64,000 bases of DNA from Roseiarcus sp050010035 (GTDB lineage Bacteria > Pseudomonadota > Alphaproteobacteria > Rhizobiales > Beijerinckiaceae), in the NCBI GenBank assembly GCA_050010035.1, contig JBEKLU010000012.1, forward strand, positions 1 to 64,000, in the 5' to 3' direction. Numbering within the stretch: position 1 is the first letter of the stretch; each line of letters starts with the position of its first letter. This document shows positions 1 through 7,601 of this stretch, piece by piece. A program made the position numbers and the translations under genes. The notes beneath the pieces were generated by a model. It saw only the letters and a program-made list of their open reading frames with translations. It did not search any database and had not been told where the DNA came from.

Positions 1-1023
1 CCGAGCCCGCTCTATTTCGCCGAGCGGCTGACCGAGAAGCTCGGCGGCGCCAAGGTCTATTTCAAGCGCGACGAGCTCAACCACACCGGCGCGCACAAGA
101 TCAACAACGTGCTCGGCCAGATTCTCTTGGCGCGGCGCATGGGCAAGAAGCGCATCATCGCCGAGACGGGCGCCGGCCAGCACGGCGTCGCCACCGCCAC
201 CGCCTGCGCGCGCTTCGGCCTGGAATGCATCGTCTACATGGGCGCGGTCGACGTCGAGCGGCAGAAGCCGAACGTCTTCCGCATGAAGATGCTCGGCGCC
301 GAGGTCAGGCCCGTGCAGGCGGGCGCGCGCACCCTGAAGGACGCGATGAACGAGGCCCTGCGCGACTGGGTGACCAACGTCGCCGACACCTTCTATTGCA
401 TCGGCACCGCGGCGGGGCCGCATCCCTACCCGGCGATGGTGCGCGACTTCCAATGCGTGATCGGCAACGAGACGCGCGTCCAGATGCAGAAGGCGGAGGG
501 GCGCCTGCCCGACAGCCTCGTCGCCTGCATCGGCGGCGGCTCCAACGCCATCGGCCTGTTCCATCCCTTCCTCGACGAGCCGAGCGTCGAGATCTTCGGC
601 GTCGAGGCGGCGGGCCTCGGCCTCGACGTGCCCGACGGCCACGCCGCCTCGCTGTCGGGCGGGCGCCCCGGCGTGCTGCACGGCAACCGCACCTATCTCC
701 TGATGAACGACGACGGCCAGATCAACGAAGGCCATTCGATCTCCGCCGGCCTCGATTATCCCGGCATCGGCCCCGAACACGCCTGGCTGAAGGAATCGGG
801 CCGCGTGACCTACCTCTCGGCCACCGACAAGGAAGCGCTCGCCGCCTTCCAGTTGTGCTCGCTGCTCGAGGGCATCATCCCCGCCCTGGAGCCCGCCCAC
901 GCGCTCGCCAGGGTGATCGAACTCGCGCCCAAGCGCCCGCGCGATCATCTGATGGTGATGAACCTGTGCGGCCGCGGCGACAAGGACATCTTCGCGGTGG
1001 CGGATTACCTCGGCGGGATGTGA
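1..1023 (+). CDS. trpB: Tryptophan synthase beta chain, 5'-truncated by window edge
   Basis: PLP enzyme that condenses indole with L-serine in the last step of tryptophan synthesis, acting with TrpA. The reading frame is open from base 1, so the start lies outside the window. About 340 codons are present against a usual length near 400, so roughly 60 N-terminal residues are missing. The motif HTGAHKINN (codons about 28-36) carries the PLP-binding lysine, and GGGSNAIG near base 535 is the phosphate-binding glycine loop. The C-terminus NLCGRGDKD is typical. trpA would normally follow, but here the next gene belongs to an unrelated AT-richer cassette, so the operon is interrupted or trpA lies elsewhere. 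Identification is firm. Confidence 0.97.
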   Translation, partial: PSPLYFAERLTEKLGGAKVYFKRDELNHTGAHKINNVLGQILLARRMGKKRIIAETGAGQHGVATATACARFGLECIVYMGAVDVERQKPNVFRMKMLGAEVRPVQAGARTLKDAMNEALRDWVTNVADTFYCIGTAAGPHPYPAMVRDFQCVIGNETRVQMQKAEGRLPDSLVACIGGGSNAIGLFHPFLDEPSVEIFGVEAAGLGLDVPDGHAASLSGGRPGVLHGNRTYLLMNDDGQINEGHSISAGLDYPGIGPEHAWLKESGRVTYLSATDKEALAAFQLCSLLEGIIPALEPAHALARVIELAPKRPRDHLMVMNLCGRGDKDIFAVADYLGGM

Positions 1024-1134
1024 GGCAGGTGTATCAAATTTGAAGCGGGAAATGATGGACTCGTAAGGGGGTGGCAGGCGCGCGTCACTCCTGTTGATTC
1101 GGCAACGCGTGTGGAGGAATTGAAGGGAAGCTTC

Positions 1135-2316
1135 ATGCGGGCGATAAGCGAACTACGATTGGACGGCCTGCTGTCATTTGCTCCCAGCTCGCCCTCCTTT
1201 GCGCTTCAGCCGCTAAATGTCCTCATCGGACCAAACGGCTCGGGAAAGTCCAATCTCATTGAAGCGGTCGAACTTCTGAAGGCGGCGCCCGTCGACTTCG
1301 CCGGCGCGGTTCGCGATGGAGGCGGCGCATCAGAGTGGTTGTGGAAGGGGCGCTCGCCCCCGTCGCCCGCAACGATCGAAGCGATACTGGAGGGTTCGCC
1401 CGCAGCACAGCGACCTATCCGATATCGCCTTGAGTTCACATCCGTCCAATCTCGAGTTGAAGTCATCGACGAGGCGATTGAAGAGCGTAATGCAATCGGA
1501 GGAAAAGACGATGTATATTTCTATTATCGGTTCCAGCGCGGTCGTCCAGTAATAAACATTCTTGCAGATCAAGGTAAACATAAACAATTCGCGCTCAAGC
1601 GGGATGATTTGTTGCCAGATCAGTCTGTGCTGGCACAGCGGCGCGATCCAGACCGATATCCGGTCGTAACCTGGGTCGGCCAAAGATTCGCACAAATTCA
1701 GACGTTCCGGGAGTGGACGTTCGGGCGATACGCGGCCCTGCGGCAACCACAGCAAGCGAACTTGCCGGACGACTACCTGTTGCCGGACGCTCGCAATCTC
1801 GCGCTCGTTGTCAACCAGATCGCGCATAGCGAAGGACGAGTATTCGATCAATACTTGAAAAGGTTCATCCCGCGCTTCGAACGGCTAACAACTCGCGTGT
1901 CAGGAGGAACGGTTCAATTCTTTCTGCACGAGGGCGGCTTTAGCGCACCCATCCCGGCGACGCGTCTATCGGATGGAACAATCCGTTTCGTAGCATTGCT
2001 GGCAACTTTGCTCGCGCCCAATCCGCCCCCCCTCGTGTGCATTGAGGAACCCGAATTAGGCCTCCACCCGGATGCGGTCGCGCTGCTCGGCGAACTTCTC
2101 ACCGAATCGGCAAAGCGCATGCAAATCATTGTCACCACACACTCCGATTCCCTTATCTCCGCGCTCAGCGGCGATCCCGATACGGTAATAGCTTGCGAAC
2201 GGTTCGGCGCTGGGACGATGCTGAGCAGACTCGATCCTGAGAGACTCGCATATTGGCTCGAGCGGTACCGCCTTGGCGATTTGTGGCGGATGGGAGAACT
2301 TGGAGCTAATACATGA
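1135..2316 (+). CDS. AAA_21/ABC-type ATPase (RecF/SMC-like fold), putative defence cassette
   Basis: Predicted ATPase of 393 residues. Walker A is GPNGSGKS at residues 32-39, an ABC-like signature lies around LSDGTIRF (residue 277), and Walker B is VCIEEPELGLHPD near residue 303. It is followed by the H-loop region VTTHSDS. This is the AAA_21 / OLD-like family architecture. ATG at 1135 is preferred because GAAGGGA lies 7 bases upstream; a GTG at 1111 is possible. The stop overlaps the next ATG (ATGA), so the two are translationally coupled. Base composition is clearly AT-richer than the neighbours, which suggests acquisition. In the family, such ATPases pair with a second effector-type gene in anti-phage or genome-maintenance cassettes; the exact role here is not known. 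Confidence 0.85.
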   Translation: MRAISELRLDGLLSFAPSSPSFALQPLNVLIGPNGSGKSNLIEAVELLKAAPVDFAGAVRDGGGASEWLWKGRSPPSPATIEAILEGSPAAQRPIRYRLEFTSVQSRVEVIDEAIEERNAIGGKDDVYFYYRFQRGRPVINILADQGKHKQFALKRDDLLPDQSVLAQRRDPDRYPVVTWVGQRFAQIQTFREWTFGRYAALRQPQQANLPDDYLLPDARNLALVVNQIAHSEGRVFDQYLKRFIPRFERLTTRVSGGTVQFFLHEGGFSAPIPATRLSDGTIRFVALLATLLAPNPPPLVCIEEPELGLHPDAVALLGELLTESAKRMQIIVTTHSDSLISALSGDPDTVIACERFGAGTMLSRLDPERLAYWLERYRLGDLWRMGELGANT

Positions 2317-2927
2317 GTGGCATTGCGATCTATTTGGAGGGGGGAGGGGATGGAAAGGAAAGCCGAGCAGAGCTGAGGCGAGGCATGGATGCTTTCCTCG
2401 GCGAAATAAAAGACGCCGCTCGTTTGAAAACGCTACGCTGGAAGTTGGTCGCTTGCGGCGGTCGCCAGCAGGCCTATGAGGGTTTCGTCAATACGGACAA
2501 AGATCTCGATTATTCTATCCGCGTGTTGCTCGTGGACGCCGAAGGACCGGTCGCCTCCACGCGCACAGAACACTTGCATCGACGTGACGGTTGGTCCTTC
2601 ACGGGCGTAGCAGAGGCAGTCGTCCACCTCATGACGCAGGCCATGGAAGCCTGGATCGTCGCTGATCCAGAAGCGTTGGCGGAATTCTACGGCCAGAATT
2701 TTCACATAGGTTGGCTTCCAACGACGAAAAACCTTGAAACGGTCCAGAAGCAGGACGTGGCCAACTCTCTGGAGCGCGCAACCAGGGATACGACTAAGGG
2801 CGCGTACCACAAGATCAAGCATGTCAACGCGTTGCTGAGTATGATCGACGCGACGAAAGTTTGCGCCCGCTGCCCATGTTGTCGGCTGCTGTTCACTGAC
2901 TTGCATACGATCATCGCCGCGGCCTGA
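2313..2927 (+). CDS. DUF4276 family protein, partner of the upstream ATPase
   Basis: Protein of 204 residues resembling DUF4276. It shows an N-terminal YLEGGGDGKE, a central LLVDAEGPV, the block HLMTQAMEAWIVADPEAL and a C-terminal YHKIKHVNALL. The acidic N-terminal and LLVDAE motifs could be metal-binding as in TOPRIM-like nucleases, but that is inference. Its ATG overlaps the ATPase stop. From family knowledge, DUF4276 genes are frequent neighbours of AAA_21 ATPases. Length is near the family norm, so it looks complete. The C-terminal stretch ARCPCCRLLF has more cysteines than I would expect for the family. Base composition is low in GC like its partner. Confidence 0.8.
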   Translation: MSGIAIYLEGGGDGKESRAELRRGMDAFLGEIKDAARLKTLRWKLVACGGRQQAYEGFVNTDKDLDYSIRVLLVDAEGPVASTRTEHLHRRDGWSFTGVAEAVVHLMTQAMEAWIVADPEALAEFYGQNFHIGWLPTTKNLETVQKQDVANSLERATRDTTKGAYHKIKHVNALLSMIDATKVCARCPCCRLLFTDLHTIIAAA

Positions 2928-3093
2928 CCTGCGCGCGAGCCGCTGACGCTCTCTCCGGCGAGCGCGGTCCACGCGGTCCGAAATTCTGGATATTCCCCGC
3001 ACGCAGTGGGAGTTTGCGCGTCACCCGCGTTTCGGCTAGTGAAGTCGGGGCTGAGCGCGCCTGAGCTCGCGGCGCGCCGGGGGCTACGACTTC

Positions 3094-4731
3094 ATGGCGA
3101 CGCCGGTATTCGTCAGTCATTCCTCGCGCGATCTCAAAGCGGTGCGCGCGCTGGTCGACGCGTTGGAGGCGCGCGGAATCGCCTGCTGGATTTCCGAGCG
3201 CGACATCGCCGCCGGCGACAATTACGGCGATTCGATCGTCGACGCGATCGAGCGGACCGGCGCCATGGTGCTGGTGTTCTCCGGCGCCGCCAACGATTCC
3301 GACGAAATCAAGAAGGAAGTCGCGATCGCCAGCCAGCGCCGCATCACGGTCGTGCCGGTGCGCATCGAGGACGCGACGCCGAGCAAGGCGTTCCGCTACG
3401 AACTGGCGACGCGCAACTGGATCGACATTTTTCCCGATTGGGAGGCGGGCGTCGCCAAGCTCAGCGAACGCCTCGCCGCGATCCTTGCGCTGCCGGCGAG
3501 CGAGCGCGCCGTGCCGATCCCGACGCCTGCGCCGCCGCCGAAACCGCCGAACCTCGTCGCCTACGGCGTCGGCGCGGTCGTCGCGCTCGCGCTCGTCGGC
3601 GCGATCGCTTGGTTCGCGTTGCGCCCCGTGCCGGTCCCCGCGCCCGCCCGCTCGCCGACCGCCGCCGCGAGTTCGCCCTCGCCGGCGCCGTCGGTCGGCG
3701 CCTCGACGACCGTCTCCGCGACAATCGTCGCCGCGCCGAGCGTCGTCGCGACGCCGTCACCAGCGCCGACCATCGTCGCCGCGCCGACGCCGGCCGCAAC
3801 GCCGACGCCGTCGGTCGCCGCCACGCCGACTCTGGTCGAAACGCCGGCGCCGGTCGAAACGCCGGCGCCGGCCCCCGCCGCCAGCGCGACCCCCGCCGCC
3901 GCCAAGCCGGCGGCGGCCGTCGCCGTCGGTCCGCCGCCGGCGATCGCGGCCAACGATCCGGGCGGCGAGGTCTTTAGGGAATGCGATCAGTGCCCGGAAA
4001 TGGTCGTCGTGCCCGCCGGCAAGGCGATGCTGGGATCGCCGCTCGGCGAGCCGGGGCGACAGACCAACGAAATGACGCCGCACGAGGTCGGCGTCGCCAA
4101 GCCGTTGGCGATCGGGCGCTACGACGTGACCTTCGACGAGTGGGACGCCTGCTTCGCCGAGGGCGCCTGCGGCCACAGGCGCCTGGGCGATCTCGACTTC
4201 GGCCGCGGTCGCCGGCCGGCGATTTTCGCCACCTGGAAAGACGCCGAGGCCTATGTCGATTGGCTCGCGCACAAGACCGGGCAGCCCTACCGCCTGCTCA
4301 GCGAGGCCGAATGGGAGTACGCGGCGCGCGGCTGCACGAGCCTCAAGTGTCCCTACCAGCCGTTCTGGTTCGGGGCGATCACGCCGGAACTCGCGGTCTA
4401 CGACTCGCGATATTCGTATCAGGGCAGCCCGAAGTCCGCCCCGCCGCTCAAGACGGCGCCCGTCGACAGCGGCCCGCCGAACCCGTTTGGGCTTTACAAC
4501 ATACTCGGCAATGTGCGGCAATGGACGCAGGACTGCTGGAGCGCGACGCCGGCCTCCGCGCCGTCGAACGGCGCGCCGGCGACTTCGGGCGATTGCTCGG
4601 GGCGCGCGACGCGCGGCGGCTCGTGGGCCGACCGGCCGGTGGACCTGCGCGCGGCGGCGCGATCCTGGGAAACCGTCGACGAGGGGTCGGAAAAGATCGG
4701 CTTTCGCGTGGCCAGGCCGCTCGCGCCGTGA
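3094..4731 (+). CDS. TIR domain - TM helix - Pro/Ala linker - FGE/SUMF1-like domain protein
   Basis: Multidomain protein of 545 residues. Residues 3-135 form a bacterial TIR domain (FVSHSSRD, CWISERDIAAGDNYG, VFSGAANDSDEIKKE); E75 sits where the NADase glutamate is expected. Residues 153-176 are one hydrophobic helix, 177-288 a Pro/Ala/Thr-rich linker, and 290-545 a formylglycine-generating-enzyme/sulfatase-modifying-factor fold (VPAGKAMLGS, EAEWEYAARG, FGLYNILGNVRQW, TRGGSW, GFRVARP). The copper-binding cysteine pair of true FGE after RGGSW is absent (ADRPVDL instead), so catalysis as FGE is unlikely and ligand binding more likely. Eight cysteines of the C-terminal domain fall in close pairs, as expected of a disulfide-bonded periplasmic domain. 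TIR should then face the cytoplasm. It lies 33 bases upstream of the caspase gene, probably in one transcript. Confidence 0.88.
   Translation: MATPVFVSHSSRDLKAVRALVDALEARGIACWISERDIAAGDNYGDSIVDAIERTGAMVLVFSGAANDSDEIKKEVAIASQRRITVVPVRIEDATPSKAFRYELATRNWIDIFPDWEAGVAKLSERLAAILALPASERAVPIPTPAPPPKPPNLVAYGVGAVVALALVGAIAWFALRPVPVPAPARSPTAAASSPSPAPSVGASTTVSATIVAAPSVVATPSPAPTIVAAPTPAATPTPSVAATPTLVETPAPVETPAPAPAASATPAAAKPAAAVAVGPPPAIAANDPGGEVFRECDQCPEMVVVPAGKAMLGSPLGEPGRQTNEMTPHEVGVAKPLAIGRYDVTFDEWDACFAEGACGHRRLGDLDFGRGRRPAIFATWKDAEAYVDWLAHKTGQPYRLLSEAEWEYAARGCTSLKCPYQPFWFGAITPELAVYDSRYSYQGSPKSAPPLKTAPVDSGPPNPFGLYNILGNVRQWTQDCWSATPASAPSNGAPATSGDCSGRATRGGSWADRPVDLRAAARSWETVDEGSEKIGFRVARPLAP
3835..3870 (+). 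repeat. Two tandem 18-bp units in the TIR-protein linker
   Basis: An 18-bp unit beginning GTCGAAACGCCG occurs twice head to tail and encodes repeated VETPAP in the Pro/Ala/Thr-rich linker. It is a small slippage-type expansion in a low-complexity spacer between membrane helix and FGE-like domain. Confidence 0.85.
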
Positions 4732-4764
4732 ACGGGCGTGACCGCGAACGACATGGGGTTCGAC

Positions 4765-7518
4765 ATGACGAAGCCAATGACGAATCGTATCGCGCGGGCC
4801 GCCTCGGGGCTCGCCGCCATCGCGCTGATCGGCCTCGGCCTCTTCGCCTCGGGCGCGGCGAACGGCGCGCCGGCGCCGGCGCCGACGGCGAGCGCAACCG
4901 CGGTCAGCAACGGCCCGACGCGGCGCGCCTTCGTGCTCGGCGAGGAGCGCTACTCCGATCACAACATCCCCAGCCTGACGCGATCGGACACTGACGCAGG
5001 CGACATCGCCGCGGACCTCGAACAGGTCGGCTTCGACAAGAAGAACATCACTCTGGCCACCGAATTGCGCACCAAGGCGGATTTCGACAAGAAGTTCGCC
5101 GCCTTCCTCGCCACCGTGAAGGAGGGCGACGTCGTCCTCGTCTATTATTCCGGGCACGGCCTCGGCGTCGAGGCGAACAACACCGACTACCTGCTGCCGA
5201 CCGACATCAAGAGCCTCTATTCCTACACGCGCGACCAGATGATCGAGGCCGATCGGCGGCGCGACGACATCATCGCCCTCAAGATGCCGTCGTTCGAGGG
5301 GGCCTACGAAACCGACGAAATCGCCAAGAACGGCGTCTCCGTCTCCGATCTGATGGCCTCGGTCGCCGACAAGAAGCCGAAGATCGCCATTTTCATGCTC
5401 GACGCCTGCCGCTCTTTGATTCAAGCGACCACCGACGAGCGGGAAATCAAGCGCAGCGCCACGTCGGGCAGCCGCTTGTTGCCGACCAAGGACCTCACCA
5501 ACGGCTCGATCGTGGTTTTCTCCGCCTCTTTCGGCGAGACGGCGATCGAGAGTTTCGGGTTCAGCGATCATCGGCGCAACTCCCTGTTCACCGAAGTCGT
5601 CCGCTCGGAGCTGCAACGACCGGGCCAGACGCTGATCGAACTGGGGCAGCGCGTCAGCCGCATGGTTCGCGCGTTCGCTCTGTCGGGCGGGCGCCAGCAG
5701 GAGCCCGAGTATTTCGAGAATCTCGGCGTCAACGACAATTTCGCCCTGGTCGTTTCGGTCGGCGCGGAGCGGTTCCCGTACACCCAACAGCAATGCGACG
5801 GCGCGCAAGTCGACTGGGACGAGATCAGCCAGCAGCCCGAGCGCGAGGCGCTGGAGCGGCATCGCCGGCGCTACCACGATTGCCCGACCGCCGAGCTGGC
5901 GCGGCGCGCCCTCGTCAGCCTGATCGGCTCGTCTGAAGTCGCGACGCCGACTATCGCCGCCGGCGCCAAGCCGATCGACGATTGCGACCGCCTCGCCGCC
6001 TCCGACAGCGACCCGGCGCGGCCGCCGGAAGTCGCGGGCGTGCCGCTCGGCAAGATCGATTTCGACGCCGCGATCGCGGCCTGCGAGACATCCATCCAGC
6101 GCAACGCGCGCGTTCCGCGCTTCCTGTTCAATCTCGGCCGCGCCAAGTTCGCGGCGGCCAACGCGGTGCGGCTCGACGACCCGACGCGCAAGCCCCTGAT
6201 CGCCGAGGCGCGCGCCGCCTACAACGACGCCGTCAACCGCGGCTACGTCGCGGCGCTCTACGACCTGGCGAGACTTGCCGATTACGCCGACGCGACCCCG
6301 GAGGATCAGGACCAAGCCAACGCGCTGTTGCTGAAGGCCGCCAATCAAGAGTTTCCGCCGGCGATGTACGAACTCGGGCGCCGATACCGCGACGGCTCCT
6401 TCGGCCTGCAGCGCGATCTCGCCGAAGGCTACCGCTGGATGATCAAGGCGGCCGAAAGCGGCTCGGCGCCGGCGATGCTCGCGACGGCCAACGCCTTGTT
6501 CTGGGGCCAAGGCGTGGCGCAAAATCCGCGCCGCGCCGTCGAATGGGCGGAGCGCGCCGCCGACGCCGGCTCCGACGACGCCAAGGTCTATCTCGGCTTG
6601 TACTACTACCGCGGCTCGAGGGTCATGAATTCCACCGGCGACCTCGTTCCCAGCAGCGTTCAATTGGACTATAGCCAAGCGTTGCTGTGGTGGGGGCGCG
6701 CCGCGGAAGCGAACAATTCGACCGCCCAATTCAATTTAGCCTACATGATGGAGCGCGGACAGGGCCTGCCCAGCCCGCAGCCGGAGATCGCCGAACGCTA
6801 TTATCGGCTGGCGGCGCACGGCGGCGACGAAGACGCCGAAATCGAGCTGGCGCGCCGGCTGAGGGCCGGCCGCATGTTGGTCAAGCCGGAGAACGGCTCG
6901 AACGAGGCGATGGACTTGCTGAGCCGCGCGCTCAGCCACGGTTCGGCGCGCGCCGCCGACATGCTCGCCGAGATCTATCGCGGCGGCGAACTCGATCAGG
7001 CCAAAGATCCTCTGATGGCGATGAAATACGCCTTTCTCGCCATCAAGCTGTCCACCCTGGCCGATCCGACGAAGAGCGACGGCAATCCGTTCTGGGAGAT
7101 CGGCGCGGGCATTCTCCTGGCGGAAATGGCCGTCAACGGGCAGGCGGTCGACGTCAACGATCGCGCCCTGCTCAACCCCGACGAAGTCGATCGCCTGCAG
7201 CGCTTCTACGGCGCGATCGATCCGGCGACGCGCAAGGTGAAGATCCGCATGCTCAGCGTTCCCTTCTGCGGCGGCGCGTTCCGCGAGCGCGTCTGGGTTT
7301 GGGACTGGGGCCGCTCCGAATCGCCGACGGAGCCGCAGTTTCGCAGTCTCGAACGCGAGTGGGGCTGCGCCGACAACGACATCTTGCGCCGCACGCTGTC
7401 GGCGGCGTTCGACGCGGCGCGCAAGGCGAAAGTTCCCTTCGCCGACCTTATCCTGCAGCAAATCGCTGCGGCGCAGGCGCAGCAGAACTCGCAATCCCAG
7501 ACCCGGCCGCGCCGCTGA
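4765..7518 (+). CDS. Secreted or membrane-anchored caspase-like (C14) protease with Sel1 repeats
   Basis: Protein of 917 residues from ATG 4765, which has GGGG just upstream; GTG 4738 would add 9 residues. Residues 1-40 look like a signal peptide or N-terminal anchor (positive start, hydrophobic AAIALIGLGLFASG, then Ala/Pro). A metacaspase-like domain follows: VLVYYSGHGLG supplies catalytic His131 and IFMLDACRS supplies Cys215. After residue about 430 come TPR-like Sel1 repeats (AMYELGRRYRDGS, ANALFWGQGVAQNP, KVYLGLYYYRGS, AQFNLAYMMERGQG). Sel1 arrays usually bind protein partners. It directly follows the TIR-FGE gene, which suggests a joint role. The natural substrate is unknown. Caspase-like proteins are common in alphaproteobacteria, so the domain call is strong and the pathway call is weak. 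Confidence 0.88.
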   Translation: MTKPMTNRIARAASGLAAIALIGLGLFASGAANGAPAPAPTASATAVSNGPTRRAFVLGEERYSDHNIPSLTRSDTDAGDIAADLEQVGFDKKNITLATELRTKADFDKKFAAFLATVKEGDVVLVYYSGHGLGVEANNTDYLLPTDIKSLYSYTRDQMIEADRRRDDIIALKMPSFEGAYETDEIAKNGVSVSDLMASVADKKPKIAIFMLDACRSLIQATTDEREIKRSATSGSRLLPTKDLTNGSIVVFSASFGETAIESFGFSDHRRNSLFTEVVRSELQRPGQTLIELGQRVSRMVRAFALSGGRQQEPEYFENLGVNDNFALVVSVGAERFPYTQQQCDGAQVDWDEISQQPEREALERHRRRYHDCPTAELARRALVSLIGSSEVATPTIAAGAKPIDDCDRLAASDSDPARPPEVAGVPLGKIDFDAAIAACETSIQRNARVPRFLFNLGRAKFAAANAVRLDDPTRKPLIAEARAAYNDAVNRGYVAALYDLARLADYADATPEDQDQANALLLKAANQEFPPAMYELGRRYRDGSFGLQRDLAEGYRWMIKAAESGSAPAMLATANALFWGQGVAQNPRRAVEWAERAADAGSDDAKVYLGLYYYRGSRVMNSTGDLVPSSVQLDYSQALLWWGRAAEANNSTAQFNLAYMMERGQGLPSPQPEIAERYYRLAAHGGDEDAEIELARRLRAGRMLVKPENGSNEAMDLLSRALSHGSARAADMLAEIYRGGELDQAKDPLMAMKYAFLAIKLSTLADPTKSDGNPFWEIGAGILLAEMAVNGQAVDVNDRALLNPDEVDRLQRFYGAIDPATRKVKIRMLSVPFCGGAFRERVWVWDWGRSESPTEPQFRSLEREWGCADNDILRRTLSAAFDAARKAKVPFADLILQQIAAAQAQQNSQSQTRPRR

Positions 7519-7533
7519 TCGACGCGGCGGGCG

Positions 7534-7562
7534 TTGTACGCGCCCGTTGCGTGGCCTATATT
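7534..7562 (+). promoter_or_regulatory. Possible sigma70-type promoter before the secreted-protein gene
   Basis: TTGTAC at 7534-7539 and TATATT at 7557-7562 are separated by 17 bases and lie about 40 bases upstream of the next start codon. The -10 matches the consensus at 5 of 6 positions, the -35 only at 3. A local hairpin (CGGGCG paired with CGCCCG) overlaps the -35 region. This could give the third gene its own transcript. Confidence 0.4.
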
Positions 7563-7601
7563 GAAGGTGCGGGGGCAGGATCGCATCATCGGGAGAGTTC
7601 C

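Noticed and set aside
3961..4731. A diversity-generating retroelement variable region in the FGE-like domain
   Set aside because: The fold is related, but no reverse transcriptase gene, template repeat or adenine-rich variable tract is visible in the window.
3757..6729. A 990-codon open frame on the minus strand opposite the TIR and caspase genes
   Set aside because: It is antisense to two genes with clear domains. Its translation is Arg/Gly/Ala/Asp-rich without motifs, the usual mirror of GC-rich coding DNA.
3094..7518. Direct assignment as the known TIR/caspase Thoeris variant
   Set aside because: The TIR protein here has a TM helix and an FGE-like domain, and the caspase has an export signal and Sel1 repeats. 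The published type is cytosolic, so equating them is not supported.
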